Assembly: GCA_947624255.1 (NCBI GenBank)
Contig: CANQJO010000003.1
Span: 121,057 to 185,056, forward strand
Direction of reading: 5' to 3'
Length of the DNA stretch: 64,000 nt
DNA from: an uncultured Ruminococcus sp.
GTDB lineage: Bacteria; Bacillota; Clostridia; Oscillospirales; Ruminococcaceae
The position numbers were made by a program, and so were the translations under genes. Numbering within the stretch: the stretch's first letter is position 1; the number at the start of each line of letters is the position of its first letter. The notes below the pieces were generated by a model. That model saw nothing but the letters and a program-made list of their open reading frames with translations, searched no databases and was not told the DNA's origin. Positions 8,424 to 17,947 of this stretch are shown here, one piece after another.

Positions 8424-8822
8424 TTACTGTTTTTTTTTGTTTTTATTTTTTTTGATAGTTTTCCTGACAATAACTCTCAGGCGTTCGCAGGTTTCTTCGG
8501 GAAATTCCGTAATAAATTTTATTGCCTGAGAGCGAGCCTCCTCCGATGGCAGATGCAGGAATCTGTTGAAGAAAATATAGATCTCTCCATAAGCTGAGAA
8601 TATCTCGTCAACAGCTTCAATGCCCTCCGGAGTCAGCACAACGCTGTTGGCAAAATCCTCATAAACGAGTCCGAAGTTAGCCAGACACCGGAGCATCTTG
8701 CTCACGCTTGGACGGGAAACTCCCAGATATCTTGAGATAGTAACGCACCGTACATACTCATTTGTGTCAGAGAGCTCCTTTATAGCAACAAGATATTTTA
8801 TCTGACCGGCGCAAAGCTTCAT
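8424..8822 (-). CDS. Winged-helix transcriptional regulator, DtxR/MntR-like
   Basis: A 132-aa protein whose N-terminal 75 residues read as a winged helix-turn-helix (YVRCVTISRYLGVSRPSVSKML, given here as positions about 23-44, then a wing with SVVLTPEGIEAV). The arrangement resembles the DNA-binding domain of DtxR/MntR metal-dependent repressors. The C-terminal half is helical and shorter than in full DtxR proteins, and it ends in a lysine/asparagine run encoded by long A tracts. The start follows AAAGGAG. It lies between pgsA and the dockerin protein. The effector metal and targets are not visible, so the family call is moderate. Confidence 0.7.
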   Translation of the reverse strand: MKLCAGQIKYLVAIKELSDTNEYVRCVTISRYLGVSRPSVSKMLRCLANFGLVYEDFANSVVLTPEGIEAVDEIFSAYGEIYIFFNRFLHLPSEEARSQAIKFITEFPEETCERLRVIVRKTIKKNKNKKKQ

Positions 8823-8839
8823 AAAGAATCTCCTTTCGG

Positions 8840-9418
8840 TTATTTATCTGAGTCAATGAGATGCCGGTAGCCTTTGAGATATACTGCTCCGGAAATGACC
8901 GTCAGAGCGGTTGAGATCCAAATAAGCGCAGGAATTACGATATTATCCACTGCATTAACTGCGCCGGAGGGGAGATCTGCATTAAAATCACCGCATACAG
9001 TCAGCCGGCAGAGTATTCCCACAATAGTTACCATTGTAAAGGCAGTTTTGAGTTTTCCCCAGATACCGGCTGCGACAACTACGCCGCTGTCAGCCGCAAG
9101 AAGTCTAAGACCGGATACCATGAACTCTCTTGCGATTATTATGATGAGCGGTATCGCACTCATTCTGCCGCATTCCACAAAAACAGTGAGAGCTGATATC
9201 ACCAGCACCTTATCGGCAAGAGGATCGAGGAATTTTCCGAAATTGGTGACGAGATGATGCTTTCTTGCGATATTTCCGTCAAGAGCATCGGTAATTGATG
9301 CGGCGGCAAATATCAGCAGTGATATCATATAGTGACAGGGGATATCAATATAGAAAAACAGCAGAAAAAACGGTATCAGAAACACTCTCAGGAGCGTCAG
9401 TTTATTTGGCAGATTCAT
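8840..9418 (-). CDS. pgsA: CDP-diacylglycerol-glycerol-3-phosphate 3-phosphatidyltransferase
   Basis: This membrane enzyme makes phosphatidylglycerol phosphate, the committed step to phosphatidylglycerol and cardiolipin. The CDP-alcohol phosphotransferase signature D-x2-D-G-x2-A-R-x8-G-x3-D-x3-D is complete (DALDGNIAR then GKFLDPLAD, residues about 43-68). Several hydrophobic helices surround it. Length 192 aa is standard. The ATG overlaps the rimO stop as ATGA, which indicates translational coupling. The first residues (MNLPNKLTLLRV) match the usual PgsA start. Confidence 0.95.
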   Translation of the reverse strand: MNLPNKLTLLRVFLIPFFLLFFYIDIPCHYMISLLIFAAASITDALDGNIARKHHLVTNFGKFLDPLADKVLVISALTVFVECGRMSAIPLIIIIAREFMVSGLRLLAADSGVVVAAGIWGKLKTAFTMVTIVGILCRLTVCGDFNADLPSGAVNAVDNIVIPALIWISTALTVISGAVYLKGYRHLIDSDK

Positions 9419-10743
9419 TCTATCACCTCACCGATAAGATCGTAGTCAAGAGTGTCGGTTATCCGGACAGTGACGTATTCACCGATGGAAAATTTCCTGT
9501 TTCCGGTAAAGAAAATGATACCGTCAATGTCGGGAGCGTCCATACGTGTTCTGCCGAACCAGCACTCCGCATAGCGGTCGAATCCCTCAACCACGGTTTC
9601 AAGCTCACAGCCCATGAGTTTCTGATTATTTTCCGCACTTATGAGCATTTGCTGCTCCATGAGGATATCCGCCCTGTGTGAGGCAGTCTCCTCATCTATC
9701 TGATCGGGATACTCTGCCGCTTTAGTGCCCTCCTCCTGAGAATAGGCAAAGCAGCCGAGCCGGTCAAATTTTACCTTGCTGACGAAATCGGCAAGCTCAT
9801 TGAACTGCTCCTCAGTTTCGCCGGGGAAACCGGTTATCAGCGTAGTGCGCAGTATGACACCGGGGATCATTTCTCTTATATGGGCAAACAGATCTTCGAG
9901 AGTCTTTCTGCTGCCGTAGCGGTTCATTCTGCGGAGAATATCCTCATTGCAGTGCTGAATGGGAATTTCGAGGTATTTTACCAGTTTTTCCTCTTGTGCG
10001 ATGACGGTGAGCAGCTCATCGGTGATGCGTTCGGGATAGCAGTAAAGCGTTCTTATCCAACGCAGACCGGCTATTCTGCAAAGGCGTTTCAGCAGTTCGG
10101 GAAGCCTGCTCTCTCCGTAGAGATCTTCACCGTAGCGTGTTGTATCCTGAGCGACAACGATAAGCTCGGTGACACCGTTTTCCGCAAGAAATTCAGCTTC
10201 TTTTATAAGCTCCTCCATAGGAACGCTTCTGAATTTTCCACGTATCATGGGTATAGCGCAGTAAGTGCAGCAGTTTGAGCAGCCCTCCGCAGCTTTGAGA
10301 TATGTAAAGAACGGCAGCGTTGAGATGATGCGTTTTCCGGTGAGTTCAAGCTCTGTTTTCTGAGGAAATGAGATGTATCTTTCTCCGGCGAGTACGTGAT
10401 CGAGAACGTCAATGATATCCTTATCAGCACCGATGCCGACAACAGCATCAGCCTCCGGGAAAAGCTCCGCAGCCTCGTCACGGTATCTTTCCACAAGGCA
10501 GCCTGTAATTACGATTTTTTTAAGCGTGCCATCTTCTTTAAGTTTAACAAGCTCCAGAATATTTTCAATAGCCTCCTCCTTAGCGGACTGTATAAAGCCG
10601 CAGGTATTCACCACGGCGACATCAGCCAGACCGGGTTCAGTCACAAGCTCATAGCCGTGCGCTCTGAGTTTATAGAGCATACGCTCTGAATCTACTAAAT
10701 TTTTCGAGCATCCGAGTGATACCATTCCAACCTTGATAGCCAT
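9415..10743 (-). CDS. rimO: Ribosomal protein S12 methylthiotransferase RimO
   Basis: A radical-SAM enzyme that methylthiolates an aspartate of ribosomal protein uS12. It has the N-terminal UPF0004 domain with three cysteines (SLGCSKN, NTCGFI, TGCLVERY) for the auxiliary cluster, the radical-SAM CSNCCTYC triad near residue 155, and a C-terminal TRAM-like region. Length 442 aa is typical of RimO rather than MiaB. It starts immediately after recX (no gap) and overlaps pgsA by four bases. Confidence 0.95.
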   Translation of the reverse strand: MAIKVGMVSLGCSKNLVDSERMLYKLRAHGYELVTEPGLADVAVVNTCGFIQSAKEEAIENILELVKLKEDGTLKKIVITGCLVERYRDEAAELFPEADAVVGIGADKDIIDVLDHVLAGERYISFPQKTELELTGKRIISTLPFFTYLKAAEGCSNCCTYCAIPMIRGKFRSVPMEELIKEAEFLAENGVTELIVVAQDTTRYGEDLYGESRLPELLKRLCRIAGLRWIRTLYCYPERITDELLTVIAQEEKLVKYLEIPIQHCNEDILRRMNRYGSRKTLEDLFAHIREMIPGVILRTTLITGFPGETEEQFNELADFVSKVKFDRLGCFAYSQEEGTKAAEYPDQIDEETASHRADILMEQQMLISAENNQKLMGCELETVVEGFDRYAECWFGRTRMDAPDIDGIIFFTGNRKFSIGEYVTVRITDTLDYDLIGEVIE

Positions 10744-11376
10744 TTAGTCCTCCTCTTCAAGATCGTCGAAATATTGTCTTATGCAGTGGTTGATCTCTCC
10801 GAAATTATACCCCAGCCGTGCAAGAGAGGCTTTTGCCTTTTCGATCTCCCTGCGGTCATGCGGATCTGAGAGTCTGTCCGCATATTTATTATATATAAGC
10901 TCCATGAGATTTTCCTCAAATACATCGCAGTATTCTTCAAGAGCGTCTTCGATGATATCACGGTCAAGACCTTTCATGTGCATTTCATATTCAGCCCTTC
11001 GTCTGCCGTGTTTTCTTCCCTTTACGAGAGTTCTTGCAAGCTGAGCGGCATACTGTTCATCATTTATCATGCCGAGTTTTTCAAGCTTGTCAACAACGGA
11101 GGTACACAGCTCCTCATCGTTGTAAGTTTTCATAAGTTTGCCGAACATTTCTTTTCGGGAGTATGCTCTGTAGTCGAGACGGTACAGTGCAAACTGATAT
11201 GCTCTCCTGAGATCTGAGGCTTTCAGTATATCCTCCAGTTCATCGCTGCTTATCTGTGAGCCTTTTCTCAAAGCGTGATCGGCGACTATATCTGCGTGGA
11301 GGTAGATTTTTTTCTCCTCGTCAAGCTCTATCTCATATACGGAGCCTTTATATTTGCTAATATCGGATATTATCAT
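10744..11376 (-). CDS. recX: RecA regulatory protein RecX
   Basis: RecX modulates RecA filaments. The 210-aa protein has the three-helix repeat layout of the family ([20 protein letters not shown], then [20 protein letters not shown], then [10 protein letters not shown]). The start codon overlaps the recA stop as ATGA, so RecX is translated in step with RecA. The C-terminus is strongly acidic (DDLEEED). Confidence 0.93.
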   Translation of the reverse strand: MIISDISKYKGSVYEIELDEEKKIYLHADIVADHALRKGSQISSDELEDILKASDLRRAYQFALYRLDYRAYSRKEMFGKLMKTYNDEELCTSVVDKLEKLGMINDEQYAAQLARTLVKGRKHGRRRAEYEMHMKGLDRDIIEDALEEYCDVFEENLMELIYNKYADRLSDPHDRREIEKAKASLARLGYNFGEINHCIRQYFDDLEEED

Positions 11377-12608
11377 TCAGCCGGAAACTCCTCATCGGCG
11401 GCAGGAGTGAATTCCTCAAAATCCTCGTCAATATTTGCAAGGATATCATCGCTCTCCATACCGCTATTATCTTCGGAGGTGCTGTTTTCTTCGATATCAG
11501 CATCATCATCGGCGGAATTTTTGCCCCTGCCCCTTTTCGATTTTGGATCCTTTTTGTCAGGCTTGACCAGAGTGATCTCATCCTTACGGGCAAGTATCTG
11601 CTCCTCCAGATCTTTCATAAGTTCGGGATCGTTTTTCAGCAGCTCCTTGACATTATCACGTCCCTGACCGAGTTTCTGATCCTTATAGCTGAACCATGAG
11701 CCGCTTTTTTTAATGATCTCAAGATCTGTTGCAAGATCGAGTATCTCGCCTGTACGGGAAATTCCCGTGCCGTACATCATATCGAAGGTACACTCCTTAA
11801 AGGGAGGTGCTACCTTATTTTTGACGATCCTGCACTTTGTAGATGCTCCGATGATCTCGCTTCCGTTTTTGATGACCTCACCCTTGCGCACGTCGATACG
11901 CACAGAGGCATAGAATTTCAGAGCACGGCCGCCGGGAGTAGTTTCGGGATTACCATACATAACGCCGATCTTCTCACGTATCTGATTGATGAAGATAGCA
12001 ACGCAGTTTGAACGTGATATTGCAGAGGTGAGTTTTCTCATAGCCTGAGACATAAGTCTTGCAAGCTGACCTACGTGAAGATCGCCCATTTCGCCGTCAA
12101 TTTCAGCCTTAGTGGTCATTGCGGCTATTGAGTCAATGACGATAACGTCAATAGCACCCGATCTTATAAGTGCCTCTGCGATCTCAAGAGCCTGTTCGCC
12201 GCTGTCCGGCTGTGAAACAAGAAGATTCTCGATATCTACGCCGAGAGCCTGAGCGTACACCGGATCAAGAGCGTGTTCCACATCTATGAATGCAGCCTCG
12301 CCGCCTGCTTTTTGTGCCTGTGCAGTTATAGAAAGTGCGACCGTGGTCTTACCGGAGCTTTCAGGTCCGTAGATCTCCACAATACGTCCTCTTGGAACAC
12401 CGCCTATACCGAGAGCCATATCGAGTGTCATAGAGCCGGTGGGGATAGCGTCAACATTAAGTGTCTTAGTCTGTCCCAGACGCATAACAGCTCCTGCGCC
12501 GTATTTTTTCTCTATCATTTTGATAGCGCCCTCAAGAGCGGTTTTTTTGTCCTCCTTTGCAGTAACTCTTACTACTGCGGCTTTTTTTGCAAGTTCCTTT
12601 TTACCCAT
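11373..12608 (-). CDS. recA: Recombinase RecA
   Basis: The strand-exchange and SOS co-protease ATPase. Walker A is GPESSGKTT (residues about 80-88), the Walker B region is [10 protein letters not shown], and the conserved [15 protein letters not shown] and [21 protein letters not shown] stretches (loop L1/L2 area) are present. At 411 aa it is longer than the usual 345-355, because of an acidic C-terminal tail of about 60 residues rich in Asp, Glu and Ser. The start follows GGAGG and overlaps the end of prmC by eight bases. No SOS box was recognised. Confidence 0.97.
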   Translation of the reverse strand: MGKKELAKKAAVVRVTAKEDKKTALEGAIKMIEKKYGAGAVMRLGQTKTLNVDAIPTGSMTLDMALGIGGVPRGRIVEIYGPESSGKTTVALSITAQAQKAGGEAAFIDVEHALDPVYAQALGVDIENLLVSQPDSGEQALEIAEALIRSGAIDVIVIDSIAAMTTKAEIDGEMGDLHVGQLARLMSQAMRKLTSAISRSNCVAIFINQIREKIGVMYGNPETTPGGRALKFYASVRIDVRKGEVIKNGSEIIGASTKCRIVKNKVAPPFKECTFDMMYGTGISRTGEILDLATDLEIIKKSGSWFSYKDQKLGQGRDNVKELLKNDPELMKDLEEQILARKDEITLVKPDKKDPKSKRGRGKNSADDDADIEENSTSEDNSGMESDDILANIDEDFEEFTPAADEEFPAE

Positions 12609-13449
12609 GATAATGCCTCCAATTTTTTGCCGAGACGCATCTCACTATCCCGGCGTTATCATTTCTGAACGTTATATCCTCAAAACCGTTATCTTTAAGT
12701 ATCCGGGAGATATCCTCATGCTGCCCCATTCCGCATTCATACATGAGCACTCCGCCGCTGACGAGAGATCTTTTCCACAGTGAAGTGATCTCTCTGTAGA
12801 ATTTCAGACCGTCCTCACCGCCGAAAAGAGCCTCTTTCGGTTCATATGAGACCTCCTTTTGCAGTGACCGCATATCCGCTCCGGTGAGATACGGCGGATT
12901 GCATACAATGATATCAGCCGCAGGGAGCAGATCAACTGTCCGTGAGTCGAGCACATCTCCGGAAATAATTTCTATATCCGCATTGTTGAGTGCAGCGTTT
13001 TCACGGAGATATCCTGTTGCTTTTTCGGACAGCTCCACTGCATAGACGTGTGATCCCGGCAGCTCTTTTTTCAGCGTTACGGCGATGCAGCCGCTTCCGC
13101 TGCAAAGATCGAATATTACGGGAGAAGGATCTCTATGAAAAAATTCCGATACATGGTCAACGAGCGTTTCCGTATCGGGACGGGGAATAAGCACTCCCTC
13201 TCCGACCTTGAACGGATAGCCGTAGAACTCCCATTGTCCGAGCAGGTACTGCAAAGGATACCCCTCGCTGCGTTTTTTTGCGATCGAGAGTATCTTCTCC
13301 GAAATACGGGGAGAGACCTCATCTCCTGAATTCATAAGCGGAGCTTTTTCATTCAGCATATCCTGAAAAATGCACATAGCGTCAAATTCCGGAGAGTCCG
13401 TTCCCTGCATGATTTTCACGCACTCCCGGAAAAGCTCCTGACGGCTCAC
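12601..13449 (-). CDS. prmC: Release factor N5-glutamine methyltransferase PrmC
   Basis: PrmC methylates the GGQ glutamine of peptide release factors. The 282-aa protein has an N-terminal helical domain and a Rossmann SAM-binding domain with [16 protein letters not shown] and the catalytic NPPY (VCNPPYLTG, residues about 187-195). It begins at a GTG that overlaps the upstream stop (GTGA). No prfA is present nearby in this window; the upstream neighbour is the DUF1385 gene that often accompanies prmC in Firmicutes. Confidence 0.93.
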   Translation of the reverse strand: MSRQELFRECVKIMQGTDSPEFDAMCIFQDMLNEKAPLMNSGDEVSPRISEKILSIAKKRSEGYPLQYLLGQWEFYGYPFKVGEGVLIPRPDTETLVDHVSEFFHRDPSPVIFDLCSGSGCIAVTLKKELPGSHVYAVELSEKATGYLRENAALNNADIEIISGDVLDSRTVDLLPAADIIVCNPPYLTGADMRSLQKEVSYEPKEALFGGEDGLKFYREITSLWKRSLVSGGVLMYECGMGQHEDISRILKDNGFEDITFRNDNAGIVRCVSAKNWRHYHG

Positions 13450-14372
13450 CAGTTATCGTCCGCCTTATCCTCCGGAATACAGGGGGTAAGTGCAGCAATA
13501 GCACACTCTATCATGGAGTCGTCAGGTTCACGGGTAGTGATCCTCTGCATCGCAAGACCGGGAGCGGATAGTATTTTTGTGAGGAGATTGTCATTGCGTC
13601 CGGCGAAGCGTATACACTCATATGAAACGCCCACCACCAATGGCAGCAGCACCAGACTTGCAGCGATCCTTTTCCATGTGACAGTGAACGGCACAAAGCA
13701 CATCACAAAAATGCTGATTATCAGAACGATAAAGATAAAACTTGTACCGCATCTTTTGTGGAATCTTGACTGCAAGCGTACATTCTCCACGGTGAGCGGC
13801 AGCTCAGCTTCGTGGCAGGCAATAGTTTTATGCTCAGCACCGTGATACATAAACTGACGCTTGATGTCCTTCATTAAACTTATGAGAGCCATGTATCCCA
13901 CGAAAATCGCTATCTTCATAACGCCCTCAACGACCGAGCGAATAATGCGTTTATCGCTGATGCCGGGGATAAGCCCTGCTATCCACTTTGGCAGAAACAC
14001 GAAAAGTCCCACCGCAAGGAAAATTCCCACGATCATACCGATGTACATCATGGCATTGAAAATAGCAGAAGCCTCTTCCTCCGCAGCTTTTTCCTCCTCG
14101 GTGAGCTGTTTCTCCGCAGATCTCATCATATACTTATATCCCTTGACGAGAGAAGTTACAAAGGAGGTGCAGCCTCTCACAAGGGGAACTTTCTTATACC
14201 ACGGAGCGTTTTTTCCGCCGTTTTCTTTCCACGTTTCAACGTCAACGCTGCCGTCCGGAAGACGGCACGCCATAGCACCCGTATCCGGACCGAGCATCAT
14301 TATGCCCTCGATAAGTGCCTGACCTCCTATCTTGGACTTGAATTTTTCACCGCCGGATGAATTCTTGCTCAT
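13446..14372 (-). CDS. DUF1385 (YqhQ-like) membrane protein
   Basis: A 308-aa membrane protein of the DUF1385/YqhQ family. The family signature IGGQALIEGIMMLGP is near the N-terminus, and YHGAEHKTIACHE followed by RFHKRCGTSF lies in the second half, with several hydrophobic segments between and after. I place the start at ATG 14372, behind an AGGAGG; the in-frame GTG further upstream contains that binding site. The function is unknown. Conservation next to prmC is known from other Firmicutes. Confidence 0.88.
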   Translation of the reverse strand: MSKNSSGGEKFKSKIGGQALIEGIMMLGPDTGAMACRLPDGSVDVETWKENGGKNAPWYKKVPLVRGCTSFVTSLVKGYKYMMRSAEKQLTEEEKAAEEEASAIFNAMMYIGMIVGIFLAVGLFVFLPKWIAGLIPGISDKRIIRSVVEGVMKIAIFVGYMALISLMKDIKRQFMYHGAEHKTIACHEAELPLTVENVRLQSRFHKRCGTSFIFIVLIISIFVMCFVPFTVTWKRIAASLVLLPLVVGVSYECIRFAGRNDNLLTKILSAPGLAMQRITTREPDDSMIECAIAALTPCIPEDKADDNW

Positions 14373-14411
14373 ATAAAATGTATTCCTCCTTGAAGACACT
14401 AAATGATGAAT

Positions 14412-15812
14412 TTACTTTATAGCCGGAAGCCTTATGATGACCTCTGTACCCTTGCCCTCACCGGGACTGTCTATTTCGAGAGTGCCGCCATGCATTGAGA
14501 TTATCTCATCGGCGACAGCAAGTCCGATACCCGATCCTCGGCGTGTATGGTTTGCCTTATAGAATTTTGTTTTCACCTTTGAAAGATCTGATTTTTTTAT
14601 GCCGCAGCCCGTATCCTTTACCGAAACAATAACGTTCCCCTCCGACTGCATCGCCTCGACCGTGACGGTATCGCCGGGTGAGGAGTATTTCACAGCATTG
14701 TCGATAATGTTGATAAAGACCTGACGGATACGGTTTTTGTCGCCGAAGACAAACGGGAGCATTTCAGGCTCGTGGTAATTTATGGTGATATTGTCACGCT
14801 TTGCCTTGTCGCTGTATATAAGCACAGCATCTCCCAGCTCGGCAAGAATATCCATATTTGAGCTTTGAAGGGTGAAATGACCGTTCTGCATACGGGAGAA
14901 GTCAAGCAGCTCCTCCACCATCTGCGAGAGTCGTTCTGTTTCATTGACAATGACTCCCACGCCTTTTTTCATGGTATCGGGATTATTTCCGCCGTCGATC
15001 ATCAGTGTTTCAGCCCAGCCTTTTATTGCAGTGAGAGGTGTTCTCAGCTCATGTGAGACTGAGGAGATGAATTCATTTTTCATAGCCTCGGCATTGGAAA
15101 GCTCATCAGCCATATGATTTATGGCAGTACACAGCTCTCCGATCTCGTCATTGCTGCTGTTGCTTATGCGGACGGAGAAATCTCCCATAGCGAATTTACG
15201 GGCAATGCTGCTTATCTGGCGTATAGGCTTTACGATAGAGCCGGCAAAGTACAATCCCGTAGAGATAATGATAAGTATTACAAGAATACAGATGAGTGTT
15301 ACTGCGGCAATGTAATTTTTAATGGTATTGTCGATCTCTGAAAGGGATGTCACCATTCTCACCGAGCTGAACTCGCTGTTTATAGAGGAGATCGGCACTG
15401 AAACGGCAAGTATTTTCTCGCCGCCGGAAAGTCTTCCTATATACGAGCCCTCTCCCTTTTCCATAGCCTCCTCAAAGTCAGGCATAATGGAGTCCTCGTC
15501 CGGCGAGAAACCTGAAGAAGTGAGCACAACTCTGCCCTTTGAATTTATTGCCATGAGCTCGATCTTGTCTTTTTCGTTGAAAGTTTCAAGCATATTTCTC
15601 ATTTCGGCTGAGAAATTCGAGGCGCTGTCCTGAGAGTGTATGCTCAGAACGCTGGTCACGGCGTTCACCTTAGATACGAGATATTGTTTTGCAGAGCTGT
15701 AGAAGTATGTCTGTATGGCGTAGATTATCGCCATTTCGATCACCAGCAGAGCAAGTACGATAACGCCCAGATTATTGACTATCCAGCGTTTTGTGATACT
15801 CTTTTTTGCCAT
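14412..15812 (-). CDS. Sensor histidine kinase with HAMP domain
   Basis: A 466-aa membrane kinase. The N-terminus has one hydrophobic helix (around residues 12-32), an extracytoplasmic sensor of about 130 residues, and a second helix (residues about 165-190). It continues with a HAMP linker (FAGSIVKPIRQISSIARKF), a HisKA dimerisation box with the phospho-accepting SHELRTPLTAIKGW (near residue 250), and a HATPase domain with DNAVKYS, DTGCGI and GSGIGLAV boxes. The organisation is PhoR/ResE/WalK-like. It overlaps the response-regulator stop by one base, so the pair is cotranslated. The signal is unknown. Confidence 0.93.
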   Translation of the reverse strand: MAKKSITKRWIVNNLGVIVLALLVIEMAIIYAIQTYFYSSAKQYLVSKVNAVTSVLSIHSQDSASNFSAEMRNMLETFNEKDKIELMAINSKGRVVLTSSGFSPDEDSIMPDFEEAMEKGEGSYIGRLSGGEKILAVSVPISSINSEFSSVRMVTSLSEIDNTIKNYIAAVTLICILVILIIISTGLYFAGSIVKPIRQISSIARKFAMGDFSVRISNSSNDEIGELCTAINHMADELSNAEAMKNEFISSVSHELRTPLTAIKGWAETLMIDGGNNPDTMKKGVGVIVNETERLSQMVEELLDFSRMQNGHFTLQSSNMDILAELGDAVLIYSDKAKRDNITINYHEPEMLPFVFGDKNRIRQVFINIIDNAVKYSSPGDTVTVEAMQSEGNVIVSVKDTGCGIKKSDLSKVKTKFYKANHTRRGSGIGLAVADEIISMHGGTLEIDSPGEGKGTEVIIRLPAIK

Positions 15813-16513
15813 TACTGCAAATCATTCCATTTATAGCCGTAGCCCCATATCGTTATGATGAATTTCGGGCTTGAGGGTTCGTCCTCGATCTTCATGCGTA
15901 TGCGTCTGATATTCACATCAACGATCTTGTCATCGCCGTAGTAGCTCTCTCCCCATATATGATTGAGTATGCTTGCACGGTCAAGAGCGGTATTCTTGTT
16001 ATTCATAAAGAATTCGAGTATCTGATACTCCACCTGAGTCAGCTCAATGGGAATGTTGTTTTTTGTGACGGTGCGGCTTTTCAGATTCAGCACGAACGGA
16101 CCGGATTCAATAACAGATTGTTTTTCATTTTTTATGAAGCTCATGCAGACTCTTCGGTAAATAGCGTCCACTCTTGCGGTAAGCTCTGAGGGAGAGAACG
16201 GCTTTGTGATATAGTCGTCTGCGCCTATCATCAGACCGCTCACCTTATCCATTTCCTGAGTTCTTGCGGTGAGCATTATTATGCCGATAGTTGAGCTTTT
16301 CTCACGTATCTTTTTGCAAACGGTAAAGCCGTCAATACCGGGCATCATTATATCGAGAAGTACAATATCGAAGTTGCCCCGCTCCTCCTCAAAGGTTTTC
16401 AGGGCAGCCTCGCCGCAGTCAACATCTACCACATCGTATCCGGCACGTTTGAGATTGATGACGACGAATTCCCGGATAGCAGTTTCGTCCTCACAGATAA
16501 GGATCCTTTTCAT
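15812..16513 (-). CDS. OmpR/PhoB-family response regulator
   Basis: The 233-aa protein has a receiver domain (acidic pocket EDE near residues 7-9, phospho-accepting Asp in LLDIMMPGID near residue 55, conserved LTARTQ and KPFSPSEL) and a C-terminal winged-helix DNA-binding domain (ELTQVEYQILEFFMNN and the VDVNIRRIRMKIE recognition region). It is the partner of the adjacent histidine kinase. The start follows AAAAGGTGA. Its targets cannot be inferred from the sequence. Confidence 0.94.
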   Translation of the reverse strand: MKRILICEDETAIREFVVINLKRAGYDVVDVDCGEAALKTFEEERGNFDIVLLDIMMPGIDGFTVCKKIREKSSTIGIIMLTARTQEMDKVSGLMIGADDYITKPFSPSELTARVDAIYRRVCMSFIKNEKQSVIESGPFVLNLKSRTVTKNNIPIELTQVEYQILEFFMNNKNTALDRASILNHIWGESYYGDDKIVDVNIRRIRMKIEDEPSSPKFIITIWGYGYKWNDLQ

Positions 16514-16579
16514 AAAATCACCTTTTCAAATCATAGTAATAGCGGATATATCATTACCAAAGTGCGCAGGAACGGCACA

Positions 16580-17947
16580 TCACGGTGCTGTGCCCGTATC
16601 GGGTTCTTTTGATCTGAAACCTAAAGCGGCATCGCCTGCGCTTATAGAAAGTCCGTCGCTGTACTCCTCTGGATACGGAGGAATATACACCAGATATGAA
16701 GAATCTCCTCTTGTATGCATCAGCATATAACTGCTGCTGAGACGGTCGTTGCGTGAGGGCATATCCTCGGCACAGAAGATCCGCATCAGCTCTCTTCCGG
16801 GCTGACCGTTCTCCGGCGAGAGGAAAACGATCTCATCGTTTATGTTATCCCGGCGGACAGTGACCGTACTATTCCATTTATCGGGGAATATGAAAATATA
16901 TCCCTCATTCAGACTGTAGTATGAGGAGTATTTCACTTTAAGGATACCGTCCTTATTGACGTCAGTCCATAAGGTGAGCTTCATCTGTTCGCTTTCGGAC
17001 ATCTCCTCATAGCCGGGAGCGATGGTCTGCACAGGTATTTCGAGAATACCGTCACCGTCCACATCATAGGAGGAATACCCCACCGGACGAAGCGTTTCGA
17101 GGGAGTCCTCCGGGGTGGCAAAGACCTTGTTCAGACCGGAGCTGTCCATATAGATGACATCAGTCTGTATCGAGCCTGTGGCTGAGAGAGCATCAATATA
17201 AAGCCCTTTTTGACCTCCGTAGAGGCTGCCGTAGCTGATATTTTCAAATTCGGTGAAACTGCCGCTGAGCTCGGCATTGTATTTATGGTATTTGCCGTCA
17301 GCGTCCAGCTTGTAAGCCTGAGCCTCTGCCGCAGAGCCGCCGGAGCTTCCCGTCAGCAGGAGAAATTCATTTTCCAGATCGCCGTCCAGATCGGTCACAT
17401 CAATGAATGAACACGCCTGAGAGAATGTTTGTTCGATGACTCCGCCGGCAGGACTGTAATTATATATGGCGACATTTTTTTCCGAACGGTTTATCAGGCT
17501 GCTGCCGATGATGAGATTTATGCGCTGATTTGAGCCAAGCTGCGATATCATCACTTTGTCGATCTCAGCACCCTCTGCCGGAGTGTCGCACACCGACCGC
17601 CATTTGCCGTCATACTGGTCAAGAATATTTATCCTGAGCGTATTTTCCTGAGCGGTGAGGCTTGTTTTCTCGTAGAAGACCACAGCTTCGCTGCCGCCGT
17701 CCCCGTCAATATCCTCCACGATAAAGGCAGATAGATACTTTCCGGATTTTGGATATTTCAGGCTGATGTTAGTTCCGGCGGCATCAGTCAGTGCGTTGTA
17801 TATCTGCTCCTGTTCGACACTGAGCTTCGGAGGTGCCATGAGATTATCTATATTCGAGCCGAACGAGCAGCCGGGCAATGTCATTATCACCGCAAGAAGC
17901 GGGATCAGCCTTCTGCATGAGTGCCGTGGCACGGATAGCCGGTTCAT
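16580..17947 (-). CDS. Lipoprotein with FG-GAP/VCBS-like repeats
   Basis: The 455-aa product starts with a lipoprotein signal peptide ending in the lipobox LPGC (cysteine near residue 27). The mature part carries several acidic turns of the FG-GAP/VCBS calcium-binding type: EDIDGDGGSEAVVFY, DVTDLDGDLENEFLL, YDVDGDGILEIPV and DVNKDGILKVKY. The C-terminal tail has a hydrophilic end. The start overlaps the citrate synthase stop (ATGA). Position directly upstream of the two-component system suggests that it could be an extracytoplasmic partner of the kinase, but this is inference. No specific function is recognised. Confidence 0.8.
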   Translation of the reverse strand: MNRLSVPRHSCRRLIPLLAVIMTLPGCSFGSNIDNLMAPPKLSVEQEQIYNALTDAAGTNISLKYPKSGKYLSAFIVEDIDGDGGSEAVVFYEKTSLTAQENTLRINILDQYDGKWRSVCDTPAEGAEIDKVMISQLGSNQRINLIIGSSLINRSEKNVAIYNYSPAGGVIEQTFSQACSFIDVTDLDGDLENEFLLLTGSSGGSAAEAQAYKLDADGKYHKYNAELSGSFTEFENISYGSLYGGQKGLYIDALSATGSIQTDVIYMDSSGLNKVFATPEDSLETLRPVGYSSYDVDGDGILEIPVQTIAPGYEEMSESEQMKLTLWTDVNKDGILKVKYSSYYSLNEGYIFIFPDKWNSTVTVRRDNINDEIVFLSPENGQPGRELMRIFCAEDMPSRNDRLSSSYMLMHTRGDSSYLVYIPPYPEEYSDGLSISAGDAALGFRSKEPDTGTAP